Made by a program: the position numbers and the translations under genes. Shown here in pieces: positions 43,633 through 54,872 of a DNA stretch of 64,000 nt; positions within the stretch are counted from its first letter, which is position 1, and each line of letters starts with the position of its first letter. Source of the stretch: Pseudomonadota bacterium (lineage in GTDB: Bacteria > Pseudomonadota > Alphaproteobacteria > Caulobacterales > Aquidulcibacteraceae); assembly GCA_020161405.1 (NCBI GenBank), contig JAIUOD010000001.1:806001-870000 (forward strand), in the 5' to 3' direction. The notes beneath the pieces are model-generated. The model saw nothing but the letters and a program-made list of their open reading frames with translations. It was not told the DNA's origin and searched no databases.

Positions 43633-44625
43633 TTATTCCATTACAGCTTTAGCTGCCTGCATAATTTGATTTGGGGCAATTTGCGCGAAATCTTTGGATA
43701 CCAAAGTAACGCATTTATTGCCGCGCGGGGCAGATTTCTTTAGGTTTTGGCTTTGCGGATTTACAAGCGCAACAAGCGGTGCATTTGCAATTGCGGCAAT
43801 TATCGCCATATCACTATTAGAACCAATAACAAGCTTGGCATTTTTTGCCAAAGAAATAAAACTTAGCAAATCAAGGCGCCCAACCAAATCCAAAATATCT
43901 GGAAAACCTGCGCGGATTTCATTACCTAAAACAATTGCCTCATGTGTGCCGCATACTATGGGCTTCATTCCTTGTGACAATAATAAATTACATAAATCTA
44001 TATAACGGAATGTAGGCCAAGCATTTTGGGCGTCATTTTTGGCGCCTTCTGGAATTAAAAGTGCATATTCATAATCGACCCCAAGGGCTTTGGGGGTGTA
44101 ATTATGGGCTTCGTTTGCTGGTATTAAATAATCTAAATTGGGTAAAGGTGTTGCACCTAATGGATAACCATCTTTTGGCCCAATTCCGCAAAGCCACAAT
44201 TGTTCGGCCAATCTGTCAAGCGGGTGAAGGTTTTCACGACCCCTATCAATATGAGGGTGGCTGCAATTATTGGAAACACCTGACCATTTTGGCTTTATTG
44301 GCCAGAATTTTTTATATAATTCATCGCTTTCATCATTGCAGGAAAGGTCATAGACCATATCAAAATGGGCTTTTTGTAAAGCGCCTTTTAATGCCAAATC
44401 TTCTTTCATACCAATTGTGCGGTGGTTGGTTATATATTCATCAACAAAAGGGCAATTTTCAAATATTCGTGCGCAATTTGGTTCGGTTAAAACAACAATA
44501 TGGGCGTCTTGGTGATAGTTTCTTATCGCCTCAATCGCCGCAATTGACAAAACAACATCACCAAGAGAGCCAAGGGCGATAATCAAAACACGTTTTATAT
44601 TTTGTGGTACGATTGTTTGTTGCAT
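43633..44625 (-). CDS. Glycosyltransferase family 9 (heptosyltransferase-like)
   Basis: 330 aa GT-B fold. The N-terminal RVLIIALGSLGDVVLSIAAIEAIRNY and C-terminal DLVGRLDLLSFISLAKNAKLVIGSNSDM are hallmarks of ADP-heptose:LPS heptosyltransferases. The usual Asp in the D(N/S)GPMH motif is replaced here by NSDM, which is common in diverged members. It starts on the stop codon of the upstream GT4 gene (TGATG). Probable role in LPS core or a related surface glycan. Confidence 0.85.
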   Translation of the reverse strand: MQQTIVPQNIKRVLIIALGSLGDVVLSIAAIEAIRNYHQDAHIVVLTEPNCARIFENCPFVDEYITNHRTIGMKEDLALKGALQKAHFDMVYDLSCNDESDELYKKFWPIKPKWSGVSNNCSHPHIDRGRENLHPLDRLAEQLWLCGIGPKDGYPLGATPLPNLDYLIPANEAHNYTPKALGVDYEYALLIPEGAKNDAQNAWPTFRYIDLCNLLLSQGMKPIVCGTHEAIVLGNEIRAGFPDILDLVGRLDLLSFISLAKNAKLVIGSNSDMAIIAAIANAPLVALVNPQSQNLKKSAPRGNKCVTLVSKDFAQIAPNQIMQAAKAVME

Positions 44626-45770
44626 CAATTTGTCTTTAATGCCTCATCATAGACTTTTAAAGTCTCTTGATGCAACACTTTGGCACTAAAAATATTATTT
44701 GCGCGCCAAATACCTAGATTGGTCATTTTATTTTGGGCTTTATCATCAAGTTTTAGGGTGTTTTCAATTTTAGATGCTAAGTCATCCGCGCTTTTTGGCG
44801 TGAATAAAAACCCACTTTTTCCATCATCAACGGTTTCTACAGATGCGCCAAGCCGTGAGGCTATAATTATCTTCCCCATTGCTTGTGCTTCAACCGCAGT
44901 TAGGCCAAAAGCCTCCTCCTTGGTTGAAGGGGTAACAATTATATCGCAAGCGGCCATTGCCAATGGAATGTTTGAACAATGGCCAACCAAATGAATGTTT
45001 TCATCTAGTTTTGCCGCGCTAATTAATTGTTTTAATTCATTTTCATATTCAATGCGCCCTTGGGCGTCGCCCGCCAAAATATATTGGGGCTTTATGTTTT
45101 TCGCCGCCAGAACTTTCGCAGCTTCAATAAGAATTTTTTGGCCTTTCCATGAGGTCAGGCGCGCAGGCAAAAGAATGCGTTTAGCATTCCTATCTTTAAT
45201 TCCCCATGAATTTAGTAAATTTTCAACGTCAGCGATTTTTATATTATTTGGATTGAAAATATCTGTGTCAATGCCGCAATAAACAAGGCGAACTTTATCA
45301 TTATCTGTTTGATGTTGTGCGATAAGATGTTTTTTTGTGAAGTTTGAATTGGCAATTACCAAATCTGCCTTTGCCATAAAGCTATTATAATATCTTTTTA
45401 TGGCATTTTTGGCGGGATAAATTCCATGATATGTTGAAACCAATGGGGTTTTAGTTTTTCGTGCAGCAATATAGGCGCTTATGGCGGGTGCCCGCGAATG
45501 AACATGTATTAGGTCAATTTTTTTTTCTTTAATGAATTTTATCAAAAAATCGACATTGGATTTTAAAATTTTAAATGGGTTTTTGCTTTTTGCATCGCCA
45601 ATTATAAGTTTTGCACCAATTTCCTTGAATGTTGCCTCCATTCTGCCGCCATTTGTAAAAACAAAACATTCATCACCGCTTTGGGTGATTGCCTTTGCAG
45701 TTTCCAAGACTATACGTTCAGCACCACCAGTGGCAATTTCAGGAATTATTTGCAAAATTTTTCTTGGCAT
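44625..45770 (-). CDS. Glycosyltransferase family 4
   Basis: 381 aa. The start ILQIIPEIATGGAERIVLETAKA and the C-terminal TPSTKEEAFGLTAVEAQAMGKIIIASRLGASVETV (EX7E motif) define a GT4 retaining transferase like those of LPS core, capsule or O-antigen synthesis. VHSRAPAISAYIAAR and ILLPARLTSWKGQ are also characteristic. Coupled to the GT9 gene downstream. The sugar donor is unknown. Confidence 0.87.
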   Translation of the reverse strand: MPRKILQIIPEIATGGAERIVLETAKAITQSGDECFVFTNGGRMEATFKEIGAKLIIGDAKSKNPFKILKSNVDFLIKFIKEKKIDLIHVHSRAPAISAYIAARKTKTPLVSTYHGIYPAKNAIKRYYNSFMAKADLVIANSNFTKKHLIAQHQTDNDKVRLVYCGIDTDIFNPNNIKIADVENLLNSWGIKDRNAKRILLPARLTSWKGQKILIEAAKVLAAKNIKPQYILAGDAQGRIEYENELKQLISAAKLDENIHLVGHCSNIPLAMAACDIIVTPSTKEEAFGLTAVEAQAMGKIIIASRLGASVETVDDGKSGFLFTPKSADDLASKIENTLKLDDKAQNKMTNLGIWRANNIFSAKVLHQETLKVYDEALKTN

Positions 45771-45821
45771 AATGCTTTATAGGATAGATTTATTTCGGTT
45801 GAAAGGCTTTTAACCCTAAAC

Positions 45822-46572
45822 ATGCAACATATTGTTTCTAAAGATATTTTAAATAATAAAGATCAAAAACTTGCCAATATCTATATAGAGGCGAATGATA
45901 TTTGCTTTGTTTGGCTTTGCGGGTTTCATTCTGATATGGACGGAAGCAAGGCATTAATGATGGAACAAACCGCACAAGAAATTGGTTTTTCATCTTTGCG
46001 TTTTGATTATTCTGGTCACGGCAAGTCAGAAGGCGAATTTGAAGAAGGAACAATTAGCCAGTGGTTTAATGATGCCATTAGAGTAATTGAATCATATGAT
46101 TTAAAGAAAATAATATTGGTTGGCTCGTCAATGGGTGGCTGGATATCGATTAAATTGGCGCAGCATTTCAAAGAAGCTGTAAAGGCAATGGTTTTGATTG
46201 CCCCTGCACCAGATTTTACCCAAGATTTAATGTGGAATAAATTTTCCGAAGAAATCAAAAAGCAAATCCAAAAACAAGGCTTTTGGCTGCGTCCAAGCCC
46301 TTATGATGAAAATGGCTATAAAGTAACAAAAGAACTTATTGAAGACGGCAATAATAATTCAGTATTGAAGCGTCCAATTGAATTTGAAAAACCAGTTCGC
46401 ATAATTCATGGCGCACTTGACGAAGATGTTCCATTCATGCGCTCTATTGATTTAATGCAAAAAATCACAAGCGATGATATACGTCTTAATATTATTAAAA
46501 ACGCAGACCATCGCCTTTCAAATCAAAGTGATTTAGAGATTTTACGCGCTACATTAAAAGAAATTGCAAACG

Positions 46573-46583
<11 letters not shown>
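45822..46583 (+). CDS. Alpha/beta hydrolase (serine aminopeptidase S33-like)
   Basis: 253 aa. The nucleophile elbow is VGSSMGGWIS, oxyanion region GFHSDMDGSKA, an Asp in HGALDEDVPFM and the C-terminal His in NADHRLSN complete the catalytic triad. Resembles acyl/peptidyl hydrolases of the 2-hydroxymuconate-semialdehyde and S33 type. It is divergent from the GT4 gene; its last 11 bp overlap the convergent vWA gene. Confidence 0.82.
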
Positions 46584-48654
<2,071 letters not shown>

Positions 48655-49047
48655 TTTTGCCCCAAATTAATACCGCAAGCATATTTTCCTACCTAATATT
48701 ATAAGCATTATGTGGTTAAGTTATTATGAAAATTGCTTATTTGGAAAATTAAGCCTTTTGAATCAAAGCACTCATTACAAAATGGGAACCCCCTTTCACG
48801 AGGAAAGGGGGCAATTTTTGCATTTGGGATAATATATGTCGGTTAAAAGGCACCACTTCAGAGGGGCTGGGGGGCTAGTGAGAAACTAAAGCGACGTTAT
48901 CTCTCTCAACCGACAAATAGAATATCTCACCACATAATGTTCGAGAAAAGACCAAAATGTGTCAAAAAAAAGGCAAAACCTTAAGAATTCGTATGGATAA
49001 TTTAAGGTTGCAAAACTAGGTTAATTACTAGCTATATATTATAATTT
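48655..49047. other. Gene-free spacer with two inverted repeats
   Basis: No convincing coding frame. It holds a perfect 9-bp hairpin (CCCCCTTTC 48789-48797 / GAAAGGGGG 48803-48811), followed by CAATTTTTG, and a perfect 8-bp long-range inverted repeat TGTCGGTT (48837-48844) / AACCGACA (48908-48915) that closes a 63-nt G-rich loop. Neither sits at the end of a known gene. It could be a small RNA or a repeat element. Confidence 0.5.
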
Positions 49048-49080
49048 AAAAAGGCTTACACAAATTGCGTAAGCCTTTTT
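49048..49080 (-). terminator. Rho-independent terminator of ald
   Basis: A perfect 12-bp stem (49048-49059 with 49069-49080) and a 9-nt loop; T residues flank both sides, so it works in both directions. It lies 28 bp past the ald stop. Confidence 0.8.
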
Positions 49081-49107
49081 AATGCATTGAATTAAAAATA
49101 AATAAAA

Positions 49108-50193
49108 TTACAAACCTAAAGCAAGTTTTACTGCTTCATAAGTAATTTCGCCATTTTTCACATTAAGACCTTGGGCAAGACCTTCATCTTCTGCCAATGC
49201 TTTTTCAACACCTTTATTAGCAAGCGCAAGCATATAAGGCGCAGTTACAGCATTCAAAGCATAGGTTGAGGTTAAAGGCGCAGCACCCGGCATATTGGCA
49301 ACGCAATAATGAACAACGCCATCAACAACATAAGTTGGCTCTGAATGGGTAGTTGGTTTTGAAGTTTCAAAACAACCGCCTTGGTCAATTGAAATATCAA
49401 CAAGGACCGCGCCATCTTTCATTTTTGGCAACATTGCTTTGGTTACCAATTTAGGGGCAGATGCACCAGGGATAAGAACCGCACCAATAACCAAATCAGC
49501 TTCATAACACGCCGCTTCAACCGCATCAGGTGTTGACATAAGAGTTTTAACCGCGCCGTTAAACATTTTATCAATTGCCACCAATGCAGCTTTTGAACGA
49601 TCAAATACAGTTACATCAGCGCGCATTCCATGCGCGATTTCTGCTGCATTAGTTCCTGCCACACCTGCGCCAAGAACAACAACTTTTGCAGGCGCAACAC
49701 CAGGGACGCCGCCCATTAAGCGACCAAGGCCACCTTGTGGCTTCAAAAGGCAATGTGCACCAACTTGTGATGCCATACGCCCTGCAACCTCACTCATTGG
49801 GGCAAGAAGCGGAAGACCGCCATCTTTACCAACAACAGTTTCATAAGCAATTGCAGTACAGCCAGATTTCATAAGCGCTTTTGCTTGTTCTGGATCTGGG
49901 GCAAGGTGAAGATATGTGAATAGAATATGGTGCGGTTTTAAGCGTGCGCATTCAATTGGTTGCGGCTCTTTTACTTTAACAATCATTGTTGCAGCTTCAA
50001 AAACGCTATCTGCGTCTGGAAGGATTTTTGCACCAACTTTGATGAATTCTTCGTCTTTAACGCCAATGCCAAGGCCAGCATTGGTTTCAACAAAAACCTC
50101 ATGACCTGCTTGCACTAATTGTGAAACAGTACCGGGGGTTGCGCCAACGCGATTTTCTTGTGGTTTAATTTCTTTAGGCACACCAATTTTCAT
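49108..50193 (-). CDS. ald: Alanine dehydrogenase
   Basis: 361 aa. The start MKIGVPKEIKPQENRVGATP is characteristic. The catalytic Lys/His region FTYLHLAPDPEQAKAL and the NAD Rossmann VVLGAGVAGTNAAEIA are intact, as is the ISIDQGGCFE loop. It interconverts alanine with pyruvate and ammonia. I choose the ATG at complement 50191-50193 because GGGAG precedes it; a longer frame lacks support. It is divergent from an Lrp/AsnC gene, the usual AldR-ald arrangement in alphaproteobacteria. Confidence 0.95.
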   Translation of the reverse strand: MKIGVPKEIKPQENRVGATPGTVSQLVQAGHEVFVETNAGLGIGVKDEEFIKVGAKILPDADSVFEAATMIVKVKEPQPIECARLKPHHILFTYLHLAPDPEQAKALMKSGCTAIAYETVVGKDGGLPLLAPMSEVAGRMASQVGAHCLLKPQGGLGRLMGGVPGVAPAKVVVLGAGVAGTNAAEIAHGMRADVTVFDRSKAALVAIDKMFNGAVKTLMSTPDAVEAACYEADLVIGAVLIPGASAPKLVTKAMLPKMKDGAVLVDISIDQGGCFETSKPTTHSEPTYVVDGVVHYCVANMPGAAPLTSTYALNAVTAPYMLALANKGVEKALAEDEGLAQGLNVKNGEITYEAVKLALGL

Positions 50194-50282
50194 TTTACAT
50201 CTCCCTGTGAGAAAATTTGTGTTGAGCTTATAATGAATTTTGCGGCGTTTCTTGTTTAAATATGTTGACAAAGTGGTTAAAA

Positions 50283-50296
50283 ATGGTGGAAACCAT
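50283..50296. promoter_or_regulatory. Candidate Lrp/AldR operator
   Basis: A perfect inverted repeat ATGGT-GGAA-ACCAT in the ald/lrp divergent intergenic, 20 bp before the lrp start. TTGACA (50265-50270) lies just upstream, without a good -10, and could be part of the promoter. Confidence 0.35.
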
Positions 50297-50316
50297 CTTC
50301 AAAAGTGGAAATAAAG

Positions 50317-50784
50317 ATGGAAACTATTGATATTGACAAAAATGACCGCGCAATCCTTCGTCAATTGCAGAAAAATGGGCGTATAAGTGTTGCTGCACTT
50401 GCTAACATTCTTTCAATTTCAGAAAGCGCATGCCGCAGGCGTCTTGAAAGGCTTGAAGAAAGTGGAATTATCAAAAATTATTCATGTGAAATAGATGCAA
50501 AAAAACTGGGGTTCAGCTTAAACGTCTTTGTTTCAATTTCTCTTGGCGGACAGGCCGATAAAGATCTTACAAAATTTGAACAGGCAGTACGTGCGGCACC
50601 TGAAATCCTTGAATGTTGGCTTATGACGGGTGAAGATGATTATTTATTGCGAATAGGCGCGCGTGATATTGCCGACTTAGAGCGTATTCACCGCGAAGTT
50701 TTAACCAAACTTCCCAATGTTACGCGGGTTAATACGGCAATTGCAATGCGTTCAGTGAAAGATGCAAAAAGCGTGGCGATTTAA
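50317..50784 (+). CDS. Lrp/AsnC-family regulator (AldR-like)
   Basis: 155 aa. The HTH domain (DKNDRAILRQLQKNGRISVAALANILSISESACRRRLERLEESGIIKNY) is followed by a RAM/ACT effector domain with the EILECWLMTGEDDYLLRI core. Divergent transcription from ald suggests that it controls alanine dehydrogenase in response to alanine or another amino acid. ATG 50317 is chosen over GTG 50305. Confidence 0.9.
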   Translation: METIDIDKNDRAILRQLQKNGRISVAALANILSISESACRRRLERLEESGIIKNYSCEIDAKKLGFSLNVFVSISLGGQADKDLTKFEQAVRAAPEILECWLMTGEDDYLLRIGARDIADLERIHREVLTKLPNVTRVNTAIAMRSVKDAKSVAI

Positions 50785-50788
50785 TTTA

Positions 50789-51811
50789 TTAAGGTTTTGA
50801 CCAATTAACAATTAATATGTTTAAATCATTCTTTGGTTCGAAATTTTTCTTTCTAACCTCAAATTGTGTTGGCGATATTTTCTTAACACCTGTCATACAA
50901 AAGCTAATTAATTTATCGGGCGCGCCTTTATCAACAACAAGGCGGAAATCTTTAATCGGGCCTTTCCAATTTGCACCAGAACTTAAGACATAACCAAGCC
51001 AAGTTTCGCTATAAAATTCCATAGTTTCAGTATCTTGGACTTTGTTTTTGTTTTCATGCTTGTCAAAAGCATCCAAAAATTGCTTATCTATGCAATATTT
51101 TTTTTGAGAAAATTCAACAAAATAACTATCTTTAGATTGACGATATTCTTTACTTAACCCGCCGCCAACACTGCCGCCGGCAAGTGGTTTATAAGTGTGA
51201 ATAACTTCGACACTTTTGTTAGCGGGGAAAATCTGTTCGCGAATAATATTGGTTTGCGCAGACCATAAAGGAACATATTTATAATAAGCGCCCTTGTCAT
51301 ATTTCACCAATCCATCATCGATAAGCTTTTTTACTATTTTGGGGTCGGTTTTAGATAATTTTTGTGTGATTAATTCAAGGTTTCCAACCCAATCAACAGG
51401 AATACCAAGCGATTTTATTCTTTGCGTAATGTCTTGGTTTTTAAATTTTGCAATTATTTCTTGGTTTAATTTTAGTGGCACGCCATCAAAAGTGGTTTTG
51501 AATTGTAAATCATCATAATCTGGATAATTGGCATCTTCCCAATATTCTTTGTCAACATCATAGGGGATGGCGGGCAAAGGGAAAGAAACCAAGATTTTTT
51601 GTTCTTTCGACGAATGGTTGGTAAATTTATATTTTACCCGAACCAAATCTGTTGAAATATATAAATCTTCTGAATCAAGGGAAATGTCTTTATTGGCTTT
51701 GAGTTTAAGGCCGCCAACCGCAAATTCAGCCTCGCTATCATTGGCAAAACTATTAGCGGGCAGTGCGCAAGCTATGAATGAAAAACATAAAGACAATAAT
51801 TTTATTTTCAT
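50789..51811 (-). CDS. DUF4424 family exported protein
   Basis: 340 aa. A signal peptide (about residues 1-23, ending ANSFA) is followed by the DUF4424 pattern: NDSEAEFAVGGLKLKANKDISL, VKYKFTNHSSKEQKILVSFPLP, and a C-terminal FRLVVDKGAPDKLISFCMTG. These proteins are secreted or periplasmic and functionally unknown. I use the ATG at complement 51809-51811, which has AAGGGA upstream. The convergent lrp gene ends 5 bp away. Confidence 0.75.
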   Translation of the reverse strand: MKIKLLSLCFSFIACALPANSFANDSEAEFAVGGLKLKANKDISLDSEDLYISTDLVRVKYKFTNHSSKEQKILVSFPLPAIPYDVDKEYWEDANYPDYDDLQFKTTFDGVPLKLNQEIIAKFKNQDITQRIKSLGIPVDWVGNLELITQKLSKTDPKIVKKLIDDGLVKYDKGAYYKYVPLWSAQTNIIREQIFPANKSVEVIHTYKPLAGGSVGGGLSKEYRQSKDSYFVEFSQKKYCIDKQFLDAFDKHENKNKVQDTETMEFYSETWLGYVLSSGANWKGPIKDFRLVVDKGAPDKLISFCMTGVKKISPTQFEVRKKNFEPKNDLNILIVNWSKP

Positions 51812-51922
51812 GACCAATCCCTTTAATGATTTTAAATACATAATTAATAAGGAATAAGCCACAAAATAATTTAGCCGCCAATGAATCTCATGGGCGGCTT
51901 AAATTCAGTAATGAAATGATTA

Positions 51923-52141
51923 TTAGCGGATAGCTAGCAAACCTTCACGTTGCGCACGTTTGCGCTGAAGTTTACGAGTGCGGCGAACAGCCTCAGCTTG
52001 CTCACGAGCACGTTTTTCAGAAGGTTTTTCGAAATGATTGCGACGTTTCATTTCGCGGAATGTGCCTTCACGCTGCATTTTCTTTTTAAGTGCTTTTAAC
52101 GCTTGATCAACGTTATTCTCACGCACGATAATCTGAACCAG
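51923..52141 (-). CDS. rpsU: 30S ribosomal protein S21, apparent CTG start
   Basis: 72 aa if translation starts at CTG (complement 52139-52141), 67 aa if at GTG (52124-52126). The sequence [38 protein letters not shown] is standard alphaproteobacterial S21. The CTG gives Met-Val-Gln-Ile-Ile-Val-Arg, matching the usual start; GGGAG lies 7 nt upstream of it. The GTG has no ribosome site at the correct distance. No ATG is in frame. Confidence 0.93.
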   Translation of the reverse strand: MVQIIVRENNVDQALKALKKKMQREGTFREMKRRNHFEKPSEKRAREQAEAVRRTRKLQRKRAQREGLLAIR

Positions 52142-52192
52142 GATACTTCTCCCACTAAACTAATCATTGTCTGAAATAAATAAGATGGGGCG

Positions 52193-52222
52193 CTATACCT
52201 AAATGTAGACTATCTGTCTACA
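52193..52222 (-). promoter_or_regulatory. rpsU promoter with palindromic operator
   Basis: On the minus strand TAGACA (52215-52220) and GTATAG (52193-52198) are 16 bp apart. The -35 is part of a perfect inverted repeat TGTAGAC-TATCT-GTCTACA (52204-52222). A protein bound there would block the polymerase, so this is a repressor-type operator candidate; it also lies about 125 bp before coq9. Confidence 0.45.
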
Positions 52223-52347
52223 CTTGAATCAGCGCAACTTGCACAAAAGCGCCAAAATTTAGCATTCATCGGTATTTGGTGGTTTTTTTGTAACATCGTT
52301 TTGAATGTTTTGCTTTTAAAATTTATAAAAAAGACTATGTATAAATT

Positions 52348-52998
52348 ATGCAAGAAAGTATTTTCGATAAAAAGACCGAACTTTTAGAAAATTTTTTGGG
52401 CCTTGCCGTTTTTAACGGCTTAAGTGCCCAATCATTATTAATGGCTGGTCGTCAAATTGGGCTTAATGAAGGGCAAGTTTCAATTATTGCACCTAATGGC
52501 GTAATTTCAATTATTGATTATTGGTTCTCAATGGCAGATGAATTCATGGTAGAAAACCTAAATTCACGCCAGGGTCTAAAAATTCGCGAAAAAGCCACTT
52601 TGGCAATACGTTCGCGCCTTGAATATTTTTCTTCAAACAAAGAAGCCTTTCGCAAAGCAATTGCGCTTTTGGCGCTGCCAACAAATGCATTGCGGGCTTT
52701 GGCAATTGGTAATCGTTTTTCTGATCTAGCGTGGCGAACTTTTGGCGATAAATCGACTGATTTCAATTATTATTCAAAACGCGCCATGCTTTTGGCAACT
52801 GATATTGCAACATCTGCTTATTTTTTGGGTGATGAAAGCGATGAACACCAAGACACGTGGGAGTTTTTAGATCGCCGAATTGAAAATATAATGCAAATTG
52901 AAAAAACCAAATTTGAATTAAAAAAAATGGCAACCAATTTCCCAGACCCAATCCCATTTTTAGCAAAATTAAGATATGGTGTTAAGCCAGAGGTTTAA
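52348..52998 (+). CDS. COQ9-family ubiquinone biosynthesis protein
   Basis: 216 aa. The C-terminal half has the COQ9 hallmark WRTFGDKSTDFNYYSKRAMLLATDIATSAYF and DTWEFLDRRIENIMQIE. The N-terminal region resembles a TetR-like fold, as in yeast/human COQ9, a lipid-binding protein needed by the hydroxylase COQ7. It is divergent from rpsU, the usual neighbour in this group. Its last 4 bp overlap the next convergent gene. Confidence 0.9.
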   Translation: MQESIFDKKTELLENFLGLAVFNGLSAQSLLMAGRQIGLNEGQVSIIAPNGVISIIDYWFSMADEFMVENLNSRQGLKIREKATLAIRSRLEYFSSNKEAFRKAIALLALPTNALRALAIGNRFSDLAWRTFGDKSTDFNYYSKRAMLLATDIATSAYFLGDESDEHQDTWEFLDRRIENIMQIEKTKFELKKMATNFPDPIPFLAKLRYGVKPEV

Positions 52999-53750
52999 TT
53001 GCCGCGTATTTTTTGAATTTCACTTTGTAGGCGCTTTAAAGATTCTGCGTTTATTTGTTTGGCATGCTTTGTTTGCCGCGAAAGTGCCATATCAATTTCT
53101 TGTTTTAGTGCGCGCGCAGTATCAAAGTCACCAATTGAAAAAGCGTGAATTGTATATTCAATTAAAGCTTCAAAAGATTTTGCTTTATCATATGCGGCTT
53201 TGAATGCCGCGCTTGCTGCATCTTTGTCACCAAGAAGATTTAAAGCTTTTGCACGTGTTAAATAACATAATTCATAGCGAAAGTTTGGGTCTATTTCGTT
53301 GATTTTATCTAAATAATAAATCACCTTAGGTGCATTGTTTGCAAGTAATGCCGCATTTGCTGCGCTAAACATTATGTTTAAATCATTAGAAAAAACACCC
53401 TTTAGGCAATTTTCAAAATTTTCTAACGCTTCTTGATTTTGGCCAGAATTAAGAAGTGCATTTGCATATCTTGCCTGATTTTGTGCGGTGGGTGTGAATT
53501 CAAAATTTGCTTTTGCATCACGTAATTCTTTTGTGGGGTCTATAACTTTTATGGCTTGTTGCGTAAATTCACGGGTTTTTGATTCAATCCTTGTGCTTGG
53601 CATAAAAACAGTGAAGAAATAAACAATGCTACCAAATAAAGGGAACATGAAAAGTATCAAAAGCCAGTACATATTTTGATTATTTCTTATTGCATGTATT
53701 GCAAAAAATATTGCAATTACAACATGAATACCAAGGCCAAATATCGGCAT
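52995..53750 (-). CDS. Membrane TPR protein with PLDc_N-type N-terminus
   Basis: 251 aa. Two N-terminal transmembrane segments (about 5-22 and 28-50, MYWLLILFMFPLFGSIVYFF) match the PLDc_N domain, usually seen in phospholipase D-like proteins. The cytoplasmic part (about 75-240) has three to four TPR-like helix pairs. I start at the ATG (complement 53748-53750) with GAGG upstream. Function unknown; TPRs point to protein-protein contact. Confidence 0.72.
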   Translation of the reverse strand: MPIFGLGIHVVIAIFFAIHAIRNNQNMYWLLILFMFPLFGSIVYFFTVFMPSTRIESKTREFTQQAIKVIDPTKELRDAKANFEFTPTAQNQARYANALLNSGQNQEALENFENCLKGVFSNDLNIMFSAANAALLANNAPKVIYYLDKINEIDPNFRYELCYLTRAKALNLLGDKDAASAAFKAAYDKAKSFEALIEYTIHAFSIGDFDTARALKQEIDMALSRQTKHAKQINAESLKRLQSEIQKIRGN

Positions 53751-53813
53751 TATTACCTCAAAATAAAATATATCTATTGAGCTATACAAATAACATTTTT
53801 AGACTTAATGCAA

Positions 53814-54872
53814 CTATTTAATCAAACGCGTTACATGCCCCATTTTCCGCCCTGCTTTGATTTCGTTTTTGCCATAATCATGGGGGTAGGTATTTGGGCT
53901 TTTTAGAAGTTCGGGGATTGATAGGATTTCATCACCCAAAAGATTTTGCATTTCAATTTTTGGCGCACAAATTTCAGTATTGCCAAGCGGCAAACCGCAA
54001 ATTGCGCGAATATGATTGATAAATTGGCTTGTTGCTGTGCCTTCAATAGTCCAGTGACCTGAATTATGAACCCGCGGGGCAATTTCATTAACGACTATTT
54101 CATCGCCCACAAATAATTCAACCGCTAATGTTCCTACATAATTTAATTCATTGGCAATTTTTGCGCCAATTTCTTGCGCTTTGGCAATTTGTTTTTCATT
54201 CAAAGGCGCAGGCACAATACAAGTGCGCAAAATCCCATTTTCATGGATGTTTTGCGAATTAGGGTAAAAAACAATTTGCCCATCAATCGCCCGTGTAAGA
54301 ATTATTGAGGTTTCAAAATCGAATTTAACAAATCCTTCAATAATTGCGGGATTTTGACCAATTTCATCCCATGCTTTTTGCGCATCATCTGGGGTTTTTA
54401 TAACAAATTGCCCTTTACCATCATATCCCATTCTGCGGGTTTTAAGAATGCATGGTGTGCCCGCTTTGGTGATTGCTGATTGCAAATCTTCCAAAGAATT
54501 GATTTCAAAAAATGGCGCGCATTCAAGATTGCAAGTTTTAATAAAATTCTTCTCAACTAACCTATCTTGGGTTAGTTCAAGGGATTTTGAATTTGGATAT
54601 AAATTGGCGTTTTCTTCGATTATTCGCGCAGCTTTAATTGGAATATTTTCAAACTCAAATGTTACAATATCACAATTTTGGGCAAATTCGGTCAATGAAT
54701 TTATATCATCATAATCGGCACAAATATGTGTATTTGAAACTAATGAAGCGGGGCAATTATTTTGTGGCTCAAAAATCTCGGTCTTAAAACCTAAATTATA
54801 GGCCGCAAGTGCAAGCATTCGACCTAATTGTCCGCCGCCAATAATCCCAATTTTTGCGCCGCGTTTAAGCAT
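53814..54872 (-). CDS. purK: N5-carboxyaminoimidazole ribonucleotide synthase
   Basis: 352 aa ATP-grasp enzyme. The first strands IGIIGGGQLGRMLALAAYNLGF and the ATP-binding CILKTRRMGYDGKGQFVI are clear; FDFETSIILTR and EIAPRVHNSGHWT are the catalytic grasp motifs. It makes N5-CAIR from AIR, ATP and bicarbonate. It shares one base with the purE stop (TAATG). Confidence 0.96.
   Translation of the reverse strand: MLKRGAKIGIIGGGQLGRMLALAAYNLGFKTEIFEPQNNCPASLVSNTHICADYDDINSLTEFAQNCDIVTFEFENIPIKAARIIEENANLYPNSKSLELTQDRLVEKNFIKTCNLECAPFFEINSLEDLQSAITKAGTPCILKTRRMGYDGKGQFVIKTPDDAQKAWDEIGQNPAIIEGFVKFDFETSIILTRAIDGQIVFYPNSQNIHENGILRTCIVPAPLNEKQIAKAQEIGAKIANELNYVGTLAVELFVGDEIVVNEIAPRVHNSGHWTIEGTATSQFINHIRAICGLPLGNTEICAPKIEMQNLLGDEILSIPELLKSPNTYPHDYGKNEIKAGRKMGHVTRLIK

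Noticed and set aside
44061..44582. A 173-codon plus-strand frame
   Set aside because: Antisense to the GT9 gene; composition is biased and the GT9 motifs are intact in the other strand.
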